Assembly (NCBI GenBank): GCA_022496805.1
Contig: CM040088.1
Coordinates: 18,135,001-18,199,000, forward strand
Direction: 5' to 3'
Length of the DNA: 64,000 bases
From: Pohlia nutans
Taxonomy: Eukaryota > Streptophyta > Bryopsida > Bryales > Mniaceae
Shown piece after piece: positions 1-11,544 of this stretch. Position numbers and translations under genes: made by a program. The notes below the pieces were generated by a model, which was not told where the DNA came from, searched no databases, and saw only the letters and a program-made list of their open reading frames with translations. Position 1 is the first letter of the stretch. Each line of letters opens with the position of its first letter.

Positions 1-3000
1 CATTTGGAGCACTCCATAAAATTGTCAAACAAATACCGGCGGTTTCTCATAAGAAAGTGCTGACACGTAAGTATGGATGACATTTAATCGTCCGTTGTCA
101 AGATTCTATCTTTGTCATAGCGTTCAATTGTTCGCAAAAATTCCACCCTCCCTAATTAATGTTAAGAATTTGTGGACTCTACACAGGAGCCTTTTGATTT
201 GGTCTTTTTTTTACCCTTAAAAGACCAAGAGGTCCAAATTGAACACTGTGTTTGTTTTAGCACTTCGGAGTAGGTTCTGAATAGACTTTGTTATGTTTAA
301 CTTCATTTATTTTTTGACCAACACAAGCTATGTTCTTCACTGCTTCTACTGGCATAAAATCTAGTCTCATCATGATTATATTTTTCGCATTATAATCTAT
401 TGAAATTGACATGTTAAAACCATGAATCTGTGAGACACCAATTCGGCCCTAGGTGTCCACAGTGATTAATTGTTAAGTTTATTTCGATTTTTTATATGTT
501 TATTATTTCAAAATAGAAGATTAGTAGAAATAGTGAAATTTAGGATGCAATAACTAAATAAATGTTTTATTTTTTATTTTTTAGTTAATTGGAAAAAATA
601 CCATAATATAGGTAATTTTCTATGTGAAAAACTATCAATAATCGTAAAAGGGTCGAAGTTGCAGGAAAACCAAGATATGTTATTATGTGGGGGGATGCCC
701 TCTAAGACCACTATGTAATAGGAATTAAAATATCGAGGAAAATAGATAATAAGAACTACTTAGTTTGCTAGTAAGTAGATCAGTAAATTATAGGAATAAT
801 TATAGTATTAAAAGAATTCTCAAAAAAAACCCACAAAAGTATTTTGAGTCTTAGGAAGACTCCAAAAAATTATAGATTTTTTTAGCAATTTGTCAATAGG
901 TATTTTAGATCTTATATGTAGTGATTAGGACTTAAAAAATTGTAGAAAATAATTGAAGGACTCTAAAATTACCAAAAAAAATAGAAATGGTCTCAAGAGT
1001 ACTTTTTACCTTGTGATAAATTTTAGTGATCATTGGAGATTTGGAGTTAGGGAGCTACTCTAATTTAAGAAAAATGAGAACTTACCGTCATTCGATCGAG
1101 TAGTTGAATTTACCAGGCGAGCCCAAGACGACTCAGGAGTCTGAATCGGGTGTTACGAAAGGCTATTTTAGTTATTTGAATCCCAAGGATTCCAATGGTG
1201 AAGTCAAGTAAGTCAAGGATATATATACTAGACGGCGTAAATTCGGCCCGTAACTCCATTAAAGTAAAAACGGAAGTTTCACCGTTTTGATCAAGGAAGG
1301 ATCTCCCTAAACCACTTGGGGCCTTCTGAAGCCATTGGTGGAATCAAATTTCAATTTGGAGCTATATTTAGCACGTATTTAAGGACCAGAAGTGAATAAG
1401 GGTAAAACGGACTTACCGTTGACTATTTTCGACATTTGACCACCAACCGGTCACATTATTGAAGAGAGTTTGTGGAAGAAGCTAAATGAGCTTGGCTCTA
1501 TTAGCTAGATACATTCATAAAGAGATGAATGACATTATTAGTCTCTACAACTAGTCAAAAAGAAGTTAGTCAAACTAGTTGTAGAATAAAACAATTTTTA
1601 TTAGTATAGTATTAAAGATAAAACAAAAGGGTTTATGAAGGAGTGGTGCTTTGCATGATGGAGGGTATTAATTACCCTACAACTAAGCAAAACAAAAAAA
1701 ATACATATATAAAATTAGAAGTAGTGGTAGAATAAAACAAAGTTTATTAACACTAGTTATAGGCAAGTCAAAGAAATTGATTAGGGTTGGTAGGGAGGAA
1801 TAGTACCTCCAATTATGAGTTTAGTATATAAGGGGAGGCATTTGAGCCTCTCAAATACACATTTTTTCTCAATTGCCGTTTATATACGAGGAGTTTAAGT
1901 TGGATTTAGACCCTCATTGCCTCTATTTATTAGTTTTTGTCTCTATTTCTAGTTCATTTGTTCTTCTTTCTAGTGCTAATTGTAAGGTTAGGGTGAATTA
2001 GCAAGGTGTGAGAAGGAGGGGGTCTAATTTAAGTTGTAGTACCTTTGTCCTCCACCAAAAACGCAGTTTCATCCATCGGAGGATTAGGCAGCGTTTTTTC
2101 ATTCAAAAATCCGTTTTTTCATCCGTCCATAACTTCCTCATCGAGTGTCCAAATTAGAAGTTTTTTATAGTTTCGGAATATGCAAAAGAATTGAAACAGA
2201 AAAAAAAGTTTTGCAAATTCAGGGATAAATTTAGAACGCTGTTTTAGAGTCAAAAAATCGTTAAAACTTCAAAAAAAACATAACTTTTTCATATATTATC
2301 CATTTTTTACGTATTTTAGCATTATAGAAACCTTGGAGTGTGTAGTTTAACGTAGTGTCTTTATTTTTTTGAGATTTTTTATTTTTTATTTTTTTTATTC
2401 CTATTTTTTCTTCCCCCTTATCCTTGAACAAGTGTTTATCTCGTTTATCGCCAAGTGCTGGTGGTTTTTTTCGACCGCTCGTCTACAATCATCGACCAAA
2501 ATGGTAAGATTCTGTTAGCCCTTTGATGTTTTTAAGGATTTAATGTTTATGTTGTTGTGGTTTTGGAATATATAGTTAACAAGTTTTTAAGAGTAGTAAG
2601 GATTCAATTAAAAAAGAAATAAAATAAACCAAAGGGAAGTCCGTTGCTTAGAAGGCAAACAAATTAACATCTTTTTTTTTCTTTTTTTTTTTAATTTTAA
2701 TTTTAATTTTAATTTTTTTTTTTTTAACTATTGTTCTTACTCTCCGTTAAAAATTCTCTTCATAATAGTTAGCCACAATCTTCGAACTTGTTGTGAGAAA
2801 GGAAAAAACTATACTTAAAATTGTAAGACGGTTGTTTTTTTAGCTCACAGAATCCTTGGTCCTTCAGTGGTTCAAGAAGATCTATAGATTGATAGGATGA
2901 TCCTTTGTTTATAAATTTGGTAGTGTCAATTGCATGCTCTTTATAGCGAATGTAAACTTTTAAACATTTTTTTTTGTATTGCCACTGATACTTGACGTGC

Positions 3001-3060
3001 GTAAAGAATGCTTAGCTGTTACATCAGCTATAGATTGTTCGAATGATCATTTAGACTTAA
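1..3060. other. AT-rich intergenic DNA with repeat remnants, no gene seen
   Basis: No long or conserved reading frame is visible. Bases 190-445 resemble, with much divergence, the repeat blocks at about 26430-26628 and 30850-31038 (shared words around 'tttgaccaacac' and 'atgttcttca'). At 1826-1860 there is a promoter-like stretch (tatataagggg) followed by a pyrimidine-rich leader, which could be the U3/R part of a solo LTR, but I could not find paired LTR ends. Bases 2670-2715 are poly-T and (TTTTAA)n low-complexity sequence. Confidence 0.5.
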
Positions 3061-3959
3061 GTTGAACATGGAAAACCCCTTCGAGGATCAGATTCTGTCG
3101 ATCAGACTCTTAGATTGTGACCTCTTTAATGTCGTACCGCACGTAATGTTCTGTACATGTGATTATCAAGGGACCTTTTGCAACATTATGATAATCAATA
3201 GTAGAAGCAGCTTTAAAAAAATATTCACATTTACACAAAGAAATTGGTCTGTGCCCTTTTTCTGCTTTCCGTACTCGTTATCACATTTGTATGCACCAAG
3301 TGAAGACAGAACACACGTTGATTGTATGAGTGGTCGCCATGGTTTGATAACAATGTGATATTGTAGAAGGTGCCATTAAAGAGGTTTGCTGGAACAATCT
3401 TCAGTTGTTTTAATCCTTGTGTTATATACTCTAAAAATGCACTTAGCTCCTTGCTTCTTAGGTGCTGCAGTCCATAGCCCCATTTACTAGTGTCATTCAT
3501 TTAAAACTTGCAACCTGCTCATCAGTAGTGCATAACAAAGTAGCACACACAGAGTGGCTTCTAAACTGTCATCCAAACACAGTTAGTTTCCTCAGTATTC
3601 TGAGATGCAAACTGACATACTATGTGTTTGTCTCTGAATTTAGGGAAAAATGATTTCTCCTGGCAACGTGCTGCACTCAAGGTTTGGAATATGGCCATAT
3701 CAACCGAGGAGTAAGGTAGTCCAATCATCAATGGATTTTTTGTTAATGGTAGTCCAATCATCTTTCTTAATGAATTTTTTGTTCAATGTGCATACTTCAA
3801 GAAAGTACTTTTGTTTTAAGACTTAGTGTGATAGTATTTTTGTTAATTTTTTTATATCTTCGTATGTTTTTGTTTTTAATAGCTTTTCAAATGACATGTT
3901 TTCCTTCATTTTGTTACTTGTTTTTATAGGTATCACAATGGGTAAAAAAAAATGAAGAC

Positions 3960-4592
3960 CCTGTCCCCAGAATGGAGAAATTTCATCTCACACACACAAA
4001 GGGTCTGAGCTAAAAAGTGGTGTTGAATTCTACTGTTCAGTATGTAAAACAACCGTTACTGCTCATGGCATCACTATACATTTTTCTGGAAAAAAAACAG
4101 GCGGTTAGAAAAGCTTAAAATCTATGAGCCTTTTCTACTTGACCAGGGTTTGATATGGAGTGCTGACTCACCATTTTTCGTTTGCAATCACCCAGGGTGT
4201 GATTCAACGAAAAAGCTCCACGCAAAATATAGTTTGTTTGAGAACCACGTTAAAAATGTCCACTTGTCATCTCTTAGAATTGTACAACCTCCTACACCGA
4301 ATGTAGTATACAAGGGACCATCTTTGCCAAGGATTATACATGGTGTGCAGCTGAGCGATCGTCCACAGGTCTATTGGAAGAATGAATATAAAATAGAAGA
4401 CCACAATTGGAATGAAGAAAAGAAAATCGAAACTCCAACGGAAATCTAAGGAATTGGATGTGATGAATTACTATTGTGTTATATTAATGCAAATTTTTCC
4501 GAAAAACAATTGAAGGAAATGACACAATGGGCATCATACATGGAAAAAATGGACAACGAGTTTTGGAAGGAGAACTGAAGGCAGGGACGAGG
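3960..4592 (+). pseudogene. Degraded zinc-finger region upstream of the oxygenase ORF
   Basis: Two C2H2-like fingers can be read. The first lies near 4035-4085 (CSVC followed by two His) in one frame. The second lies near 4180-4257 (C-x4-C-x15-H-x4-H) in the frame open from 4102. Between them is a frame change at the A-run near 4090. The second frame then meets a TAA at 4447-4449, continues open with protein-like sequence, and must change frame near 4567-4572 to join the oxygenase frame. If this was once one protein, its N-terminal half carried zinc fingers, and it now has two frame breaks and one nonsense codon. It may instead be non-coding upstream sequence of a shorter functional gene. Confidence 0.45.
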
Positions 4593-5478
4593 ATGGTCGC
4601 TCACGGCTATAGATATGCGTACGGCAAAATTGGAAGGTAATCTTTTTTTATTAACTTTGTTAAACACTATTAATCTTCATTATTATTGTTTTTTCATCTT
4701 TATTTACATTGTTTATTCATCTTTATTGTTTCCCTTTATTTTCTTTTTTTGTATCATTTATTTGAGATTGTGCAATTTTTATAATTTATTTTTTGTTGAG
4801 TTCACAATTTTTGTTCTTTTTTAGATTTAGCCATTCCAAATACCCACTTTGTTATTCTTATGAGGAGAAGTTAGCTACAATGCTATGCGAAGTTTTAAAG
4901 AAGATCTTTCCATCTATTTTTGAGCACTTGGAGGCAGTTTGGATGAAAGAAGGTATGCCAATTGATGTGGCTAGAGTGGGTGGTGTACCGTTCACTACAA
5001 TGTGTATTACAAGAGATTATTCTTGTAATCCACACATTGATGAACACGACAATAGTTTCAGATTTTTCATTTGGATTGGTTCGAATGGTGAGTTTTAATT
5101 CATTATTCAATTAATTTTTTTCGTTATTGATTTTTTTTTCTTCTTGTTTTTTTTTCTAAATTGTACAATTTTAAATAATAAATTATTTTTGTAATTGCAG
5201 GAGACAGAGATGAATTTGGTAATGAAGTCAAATTTTATCTTCCAGGTTTAGGTTATTTCTTTATCCCCAAAATTGGAGATGTTGTTCTATTAAAATCTAG
5301 AGACTTGTACCATTGTACAAAGACTTTAGATTTGAAAAGACAGTATGGAATTGCCTCGTTTCAAAATTCTCGCTTTTTTAGGCATCACGCCATATTAAGG
5401 GAAAAAAGTGCTCAAGGGGTTAGTGATACACTAACAGAGAGTTGGTTGAGTAGTGAAAAGTTTTATTGTCACATTTAG
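4593..5478 (+). CDS. 2-oxoglutarate/Fe(II) dioxygenase-like protein, probably transposon-linked
   Basis: Three exons join in phase: 4593-4636, 4825-5087 and 5201-5478, with GT-AG introns of 188 and 113 bp, giving 194 aa from the ATG at 4593. The core looks like a double-stranded beta-helix oxygenase: an HxD iron motif (PHIDEHD, H85 and D87), a GDVVLL turn, a distal His (YHCT, H140) and a basic residue about nine positions later (R149) that could bind 2-oxoglutarate. The layout, with HxD, a short glycine-rich loop, then GD-V-L-S and LxHCT, recalls the oxygenase domains of TET/JBP-like proteins carried by some eukaryotic transposons. That family is an inference. Those enzymes oxidise methylated bases. 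The start is uncertain because similar frames with zinc fingers extend upstream but are broken. There is no nearby host gene. Confidence 0.55.
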
Positions 5479-5586
5479 GATATAGGGTTTAGGGATTAGT
5501 GTGTAGCGTTTAGAGTGTAGGGTTTTTTGGGGTTTAAGATTTAGCTTTTAAGTTTAGGGTGGTTTAGAGTGGTTTGGGGTTTAGGA
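5479..5586. repeat. Degenerate telomere-like TTTAGGG repeats
   Basis: This is a run of G/T-rich words close to the plant telomere unit TTTAGGG (for example tagggtttaggg) just after the oxygenase stop codon. It is followed at 5596-5620 by a long T homopolymer. It is too degenerate for a recent telomere and is probably low-complexity 3' sequence. Confidence 0.5.
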
Positions 5587-5619
5587 TTGCAAGGTGTTTT
5601 TTTTTTTTTTTTTTTTTTT

Positions 5620-7040
5620 TTCATGAAGGTGTTAATTGTAAATACACCGAACAGCTTTGGTATGCGATGGTACTATTGTGAACAGAACTGTGGCTGCCCA
5701 GGTTGCTTCTATCTGCAACAGGTTGGGCTTGAGGATATTCGCTTGAACAATTTTCTTCCAGGATATTCGTTTTGTTCTGCTGCAAGGGTGATCATTTGGC
5801 AGCGAATTTGCACTCTGTCGTCGTAGGTGTTGCATCTGCGAGCGGAATTAAGTGCCCTGTTCACATGCCCAATTTATCCTTCTCTTTTGCTATTCGTAGC
5901 ATCCTCCAATCTTGAGCAGGTGCAGTATTTAGTATATACTAGACACCGGCATGCGCAGCCTGCACTCACGCGCGGCTTGATATTCACTGTGATGGCACTC
6001 CCTTTTTTGATCATGCACCGAACGAGCCTCTCCTCTAGCAATGCCACTGGGTAAGTGTTGAAGAATCAGTCCAGGACTCACAAGCGCGGTGCTGTTACCG
6101 TTGCTGCGAGTCTCAAAACCATGGATTCGGACGTTCCAGCCGTGGCAAGAGACGACAGCGATCTTCCCCTTCGTTCTGTATGCAAGTAATTTGTGTAAGG
6201 ATTCACAGGGCAGGTAGGATGGTTTCATTGATAGATGATCATATTGTGAAAAATATAATTTAGATGGAGCCAAATTTTATCAAGCAATGTTGTTGTTGGT
6301 GCCTTCCGACATTCTGCTTTCAGCCATCAAGTACACGTGCATATGTTGATTATCATTTTCATTATGTTGACCAAAAAGGATATGATTGCGACTTTTTGTT
6401 TTTGCCATGTTTAGTGATATCTCTTCAAGTCATATCCTTCTATTGTTTCCTGGAATCAGTGGCCACAATGCACCAATATAGAATTGTAGAGATTTTCAAC
6501 TTCACTCGTATTTTTGCCCATGTACCGTCATCTTTTGTTTGTTTGTTTTTTTTTTTTTTTTGCTTTTGATTGAATGCATTGACTGCAAATGAGAAGCATA
6601 TGGCAAAAGTGCAGAAGGTTGGAAAACAACACAGCATGTTACATATGTGAGTAATAGCGCGAGGAATACAAGCAATCCCCAGCAATACAAGGATGTTGAT
6701 CATTAATCACAGTTCAGAAATAGGTTTTTCACTTTCAATGGAATCGTCAGTGTGCATGTATGCAAATTGTTTTAGATGTATATATACAAATGGAAATTTT
6801 ATGTGTTCAAGCTTGGTCACATTTATTCTTGCATCCCGATTTGAAGAACTTCGTAGGCCAAGAAAAGAGGAACCAACGTAGAGAAAAACATCAATTGATG
6901 AACTTTGGCAGCTGTTGTTTGGAGGAGTGGCCTCTTTCTCGACCATGTGAGCGATGTGTTAGTCACTGCATTCTTTCCAATTATAAGTGCTACTTTTATG
7001 CATGCTACTTTACTTGCCTTAATTGCACCAACCGCCCCCA
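5620..7040. other. Intergenic region, no supported gene
   Basis: Only short overlapping frames occur, on both strands, without recognisable motifs. A T-run at 6547-6561 is present. Nothing else could be assigned. Confidence 0.4.
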
Positions 7041-7044
7041 CTAT

Positions 7045-7055
7045 TAAATATATAG
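7045..7055 (+). promoter_or_regulatory. TATA-like box upstream of the 7098 ORF
   Basis: The sequence 'ttaaatatatag' lies about 45 bp before the ATG at 7098 and is followed by a pyrimidine-rich stretch (ctttctccccttcc) typical of plant transcription starts. Position relative to the ORF is the only support. Confidence 0.35.
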
Positions 7056-7097
7056 CTTTCTCCCCTTCCACACCTGTTTCTCGTCATTCAAGTGTCA

Positions 7098-7754
7098 ATG
7101 ACATTTCGTAAAACTGTTTTGGGGACCAAAGCAATGTACACAGTGGACGGCGGAAGTGATGGTGCCAAAGGTAAGGATGTGGAAGCGGGTGTGGAGGCAC
7201 ACACAAATGCTATGAGTGGCGTCGCAATTGCAGATCGGCAAGGCATATGTAGTCGGCGCGGCCGAGATCCTGCCAAGCCGAGGGTCGACTTCAAAGGGAG
7301 GAGACTCCGAGCTACTTCCATAATTCGTAGAAGAGCTCGCCGAAAAAAGTCGTCACCAACCGACTCTGATTCCTCAGATACGGTTGAAAGGCTTAGACAG
7401 AACGTCACTCGTGGAGACTGGCAAGCAAAAAAAGCTACGAAAGCAAGATTGGACGTGACAACATCCTATGATACAGGGTCTGAGGCCCCTTTTGATGAGA
7501 GCCACTCTCCAACTCCGGACCATGGGCCACGTCCACTATGTCATAGGGATGGATTTTGCCGCCCCATTATCGATGGGATCAGTCCATACACTACGCTGCT
7601 ACCGACGGCAGTCACTGTTCCAGTAGAGCCCCAGCTGGTAGTCCGGAGCACCCTCCCTGAAGAGTTACCTCCATTGTTGGGCATAATTTGGCACGACGTT
7701 GTCGATGGCTTGGAAGGCAAAGAGAGGGAAATCCCAGCTTCTCGCAGACATTAG
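7098..7754 (+). CDS. Hypothetical basic protein, intronless
   Basis: This is an uninterrupted ORF of 218 aa from the ATG at 7098. I do not recognise a family. The centre is strongly basic (RRRARRKK near residue 80) and is directly followed by a Ser/Asp patch (SSPTDSDSSDT), as in many nuclear proteins with a bipartite targeting signal next to kinase sites. The C-terminal third is rich in Pro and hydrophobic residues. GC content is clearly higher than the flanks, a TATA-like box lies 45 bp upstream and an AATAAA-type signal lies near 8039, so a short intronless transcription unit is plausible. It could also be a retrocopy, part of an unidentified transposon, or a chance ORF. Confidence 0.4.
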   Translation: MTFRKTVLGTKAMYTVDGGSDGAKGKDVEAGVEAHTNAMSGVAIADRQGICSRRGRDPAKPRVDFKGRRLRATSIIRRRARRKKSSPTDSDSSDTVERLRQNVTRGDWQAKKATKARLDVTTSYDTGSEAPFDESHSPTPDHGPRPLCHRDGFCRPIIDGISPYTTLLPTAVTVPVEPQLVVRSTLPEELPPLLGIIWHDVVDGLEGKEREIPASRRH

Positions 7755-8037
7755 TTCACATGTGAGCCAACGCCGCCATTCAAGACTAAGATCTAGATTG
7801 TCTACCAGCTTTCCGTTGTGTATTCGTTGTGTGTTCGTCGTTAGTTTTCCATTTCCGTTCCTTTCTTTCCAACATGTTTGTACGAAGTGCTTGTACCTGT
7901 GACGGTTTATTCCATTCTACATGCCGTAAGATAGAACGGAAAAGGGAATGCGTTGACAATTCATTTTGTTTGTGCACCCCATGCAATGCTTGATTGTTGC
8001 AACACTGTTTTGGAAAGACGATTGTATCTTAGATTTT

Positions 8038-8046
8038 ATAAATAAA
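8038..8046 (+). terminator. Possible poly(A) signal
   Basis: 'aataaagt' lies about 285 bp after the stop of the 7098-7754 ORF. Only the hexamer supports it. Confidence 0.3.
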
Positions 8047-8059
8047 GTATACTTGTTGT

Positions 8060-9220
8060 ATTTCAAACCTTATGACATTTGTGGCCGCAAGTGGCATGTC
8101 ATCTAGATAACAAATATTCCAATGGCGACTTCTATGAATGCCGCATGATGCATGGTCTCGGATTTTCTATCGCAATGGTGCTCAAATTAGTCTGAACATC
8201 CGAGTGAATTTTGTGGATGCATATTTGATTTTCGTTTTTGTGTTTGTAATCTGTGAAGAATTTTACATAGTTTGCTAGTTACGGATATCCATTCCATTTT
8301 CAACATTCTAGAGTATGCAGGGAATGATTGTCTTCACAGACTAGCACTCCAATTGAACTGATGTTGCTCGTAGGAGAATCCATTCAGTAGTCACAGAACG
8401 CCAACACAGAGGCTGTAAGACGAACTTCATTTTGGCAAAGAAACGTAGAAGAATCTGAATGTCTATGCCGCCACGATATTCAGAAAGAAATTCTTGCACA
8501 CTTCCACTGTTCATGTTGTCAGCATGTACACCTTGAAAATCTAGGCAAACTCGTTTTTAAGTATGTTGAGTTTAGCATGTACACCAGCTATGAAAATTCA
8601 ACAACGACAATACTTTGACCATGATCAAATAGTGTACATGTGAACCTATGCGCCTTCATGTACGCATATTAAGATTCTACTAAGTTGGAAATCATGCACA
8701 AAAAGTCGAAATAACCGCACATGCATACATCCAAGTGTAGGTGTACATTCTTCAGATGTCTCAAATGTGCACATCCATGAACCAGAGCGGGCAAATTCGG
8801 TTTTGTGTACGGCATTGAAGCACGTGTCCAAAGTTAATTGGCTCAAACAACTATGTGCCTGGCAATGTAGTCAAGTTTATTGACCAAATAAGTCGGTGGT
8901 CCGCCACAACTGTGTCATATAGGACATTGGTCCGCTGTGACAAACTCATAAGGGACACCACTTGCCACGTAAGCCACTTCCCAGCCACGAAGGTGTATAT
9001 GAGTCATATGGGACAAGAAGACAATTTCCGCAAGATCATTACGGACCATCATTTCTACTAGTGGTTACCAATTCATTGTGCTTATGAAATGTGAAATTGC
9101 TTAATATGCGATATAGCACATCGCATGTTGATAATGACAATGGAAATTGTGCAAATTGTGTAGTTATAAATTTTTTTTCATTCAAATCCTATCAATGTGG
9201 TCCATTTCATGTAATTCTAT
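8060..9220. other. Intergenic region, no supported gene
   Basis: Frames are short and without motifs. Nothing assignable was seen. Confidence 0.4.
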
Positions 9221-9224
9221 ACCA

Positions 9225-9313
9225 CTAGTTCTCTGTCCGGTGGACATTATACCGGCATGGGTGGGTCAAAGAGACTTTATTCACACCAGCCTCGAAAAGA
9301 GTTCATATCTATC
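9225..9313 (+). mobile_element. LINE-type 3' tail, copy 1
   Basis: The shared tail begins with 'gtccggtggacat', passes 'ctttattcacaccag', a short stem-loop and ends in 'atctatct'. The same order is found at 34447, 44005 and, on the other strand, at 35062, 59195 and 60644. The simple-repeat end is interrupted by the fold-back element starting at 9314. Confidence 0.6.
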
Positions 9314-9537
9314 TAAGGTAGACGTACCTTAAACCACCACAACACCTAAAACCACCAACTTCTACACCCTTTCTTCATTTTAGGGAGGAAATGTAAGTTG
9401 TCGGTACATGACTTAACTTTTGAGCAATTGATGCATAAGTCATGTAATGAAAGCCTACATTTCCTTCCTGAAATGAAAGAGGGGTGTAGAAGTTGGTGGT
9501 TTTAGGTGTCGTGGTGGTTTAAGGTATGTCTACCTTA
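9314..9537. mobile_element. Fold-back MITE, TA-flanked, AGGTAGAC ends
   Basis: Left arm 9316-9400 and right arm 9455-9535 are almost complementary over about 80 bp, giving a long hairpin. The ends read TA-AGGTAGAC and GTCTACCT-TA, so the TA is probably the target duplication, as in Tc1/mariner elements. The arms include 'ccaccaacttctacaccc' and its complement. The element has landed in the TCTA repeat of a LINE-type tail. Confidence 0.8.
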
Positions 9538-9539
9538 GT

Positions 9540-11280
9540 CCATTTCACTTAGCCCCTAAGCGTCCCTAGTTCTTTTGGGCTTAAAATCATCATTGCTTTC
9601 GATGTGTTATAAGTCTAAATGTAAGTGAGGTATAGGAATCTCAACCGTACAATCTTGTAATATACATGTTGTAGATTATATGGATCAAATTTGGAGTCAT
9701 TTGGCCATATAGATTGCAAGATCATAGTGTTTTAGTGTAAAAAAAGGATGCTCAAATTTTCCTAGCAACACAGTTAGAGGTGAAATTCGTTTTCAAAATT
9801 ACTCAAATGAAAAAACTTTCAACTATAAAGTAGATCAAAATCATCATATAAACACATTGGTACCAAAAAAAAACTCATGAATTTTTTTTAATGTGCCCTA
9901 AAATGGACTTGCAATGTCAAAAAGTAGCCCGAAAAGTGACCAATTTGACCCAAAAAGCAAAAAGTGTCCAAACTAGACCCGTACACTAAAATGACTCCCA
10001 AACATTCAGAACAACATGAATTGACATGAAAATTTACCATGATAACTAGACTTCAAGGGGAATCCAACCCAATAATTTTTTTTTATTGAAAACAGACATG
10101 GAATGAAGGAGATACAAGCCCCCGAAGTTGCAGCCATCAAAATGCAAAAAAACTGTCCAAATAAAAGACCCCTACTTTCAAATGATCACCAAAAATTCAA
10201 TACATCTTGGATTGCTCTGAAATTTTTACCACTCATTCCATACATTATGAGGGGTTTTTTAAAATTTCGTTAAAATCGGACACTTTTTGCAAAAGTAACA
10301 GCTCTTTGAAGGTGAATGTACCCCAAAAAACGTCCTAAATATGGACATCGGGACAGTTAGGGGTTAGACATGCAAAGCAAATATAGACACATAAACAAAG
10401 ATAGGTTCCAAAAGTGAAGGTTTGATTGGAGCAATCCATTCAACATTATAAGAATATTTTCCAATATTTCAACACAAGTTAGGGCTTTATTATAAATGAG
10501 GTTCTCCATACAATATTGAGCAAAAAAACATGTGACAATAGTTTTTAACACACATATTGTTAAAACTGAACTGCTGGACTGAAAAAGTGATGGGAAGTGC
10601 TCCCCTTCTCCATAGAGATAGGTCCAAATTTCAACATTTGTTTTTGAAATTTTGACAATCCCAAACATACTTAATTTAGGTTTATATATGACCTCAATTT
10701 TCATTTGTAGTAGAATCAAGCAAATTGCAATTAATAGTCTAAACCCCACCATAATAATGAAAAAACAAACCAAAGGGCTAGACCCAGAAACAAATGAAGA
10801 AAGATCTAATTTTTGCAATCCAAGAGAACATCAACTCCAATTCTCCTATTTGTGAGCCGTTTGGTCAACAAAAAGTACAAATCTAAAAATTACAGAACCC
10901 AACATTATATCCCATAACCTACTTGTTGCTTCTCACTTAATCCAGAAAGCATGAAGATGAATTCACCACAAAGTGGGCAACAACTTCCAAAGTTGCTGAA
11001 GAATGCGAATGCGCCACATTCATCAATGAAAACCTCAAACAATGGAAATGGCTACCCTACTAATGATGGACAAAAAAGCTTCAGAAAAGGCTGTACAAGA
11101 AATTTATTTCCATCCTCAAAACTCCGACCTACAAGCTATCCTTCCAAGCTACACAAATCTCGTGTTCATTTAAGGTCCCACAGGACAATGAGAGTGACAC
11201 CTAACTCTCTACATTACATTCTACCAGGGCTACAATACAAGCATATCGTTCATTGTTGAAATGAACACAGAGCTGCACAG
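9540..11280. other. Intergenic DNA with a dispersed repeat at 10375-10530
   Basis: No gene is supported. A 153-codon frame on the minus strand (10357-10818) is hydrophobic but lacks motifs. The block at about 10375-10530 is repeated with changes at 21055-21245 (shared words 'agataggttc', 'ccaatatt', 'caacacaa'), so it is more likely a transposon remnant than a gene. Confidence 0.5.
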
Positions 11281-11291
11281 ACTACATTACA

Positions 11292-11369
11292 GGGGAGATC
11301 TTCGCAGCCACATAACATTCAATCCGCCGCATGCGATGGGGAGATCTTCGCAGCCACATAACATTCAAT
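11292..11369. repeat. 32-bp direct repeat, 46-bp period, in the PLC 3' region
   Basis: A 32-bp unit starting 'ggggagatcttcgcagcc' at 11292-11323 recurs identically at 11338-11369. It lies about 180-250 bp past the stop codon of the PLC-X gene (minus strand), probably in its 3' UTR or just beyond. Confidence 0.85.
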
Positions 11370-11544
11370 AGTAAACTCAAGGACTGCCCTCCCCCAATGA
11401 AATGATGAAGAATATACCTCATCATCTCGTCAATCTCATCATCAGGGACAGGGAGAACTCCAAGGATGAAGCTGGATGAAACTCCAAGGCAGCCCCTGCA
11501 AGAGCTACTGAATGTGATGCATGGAAGGCGAGGATGTTGGATTC

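Noticed and set aside
4615..4824. Phe/Ile-rich ORF between oxygenase exons
   Set aside because: It lies in the T-rich intron of the oxygenase gene.
5479..5586. Interstitial telomere
   Set aside because: Only degenerate TTTAGGG-like words are present, without a regular array. This is probably low complexity.
10357..10818. 153-codon hydrophobic minus-strand ORF
   Set aside because: It overlaps a dispersed repeat and has transposon-like AT-rich composition. No domain is visible.
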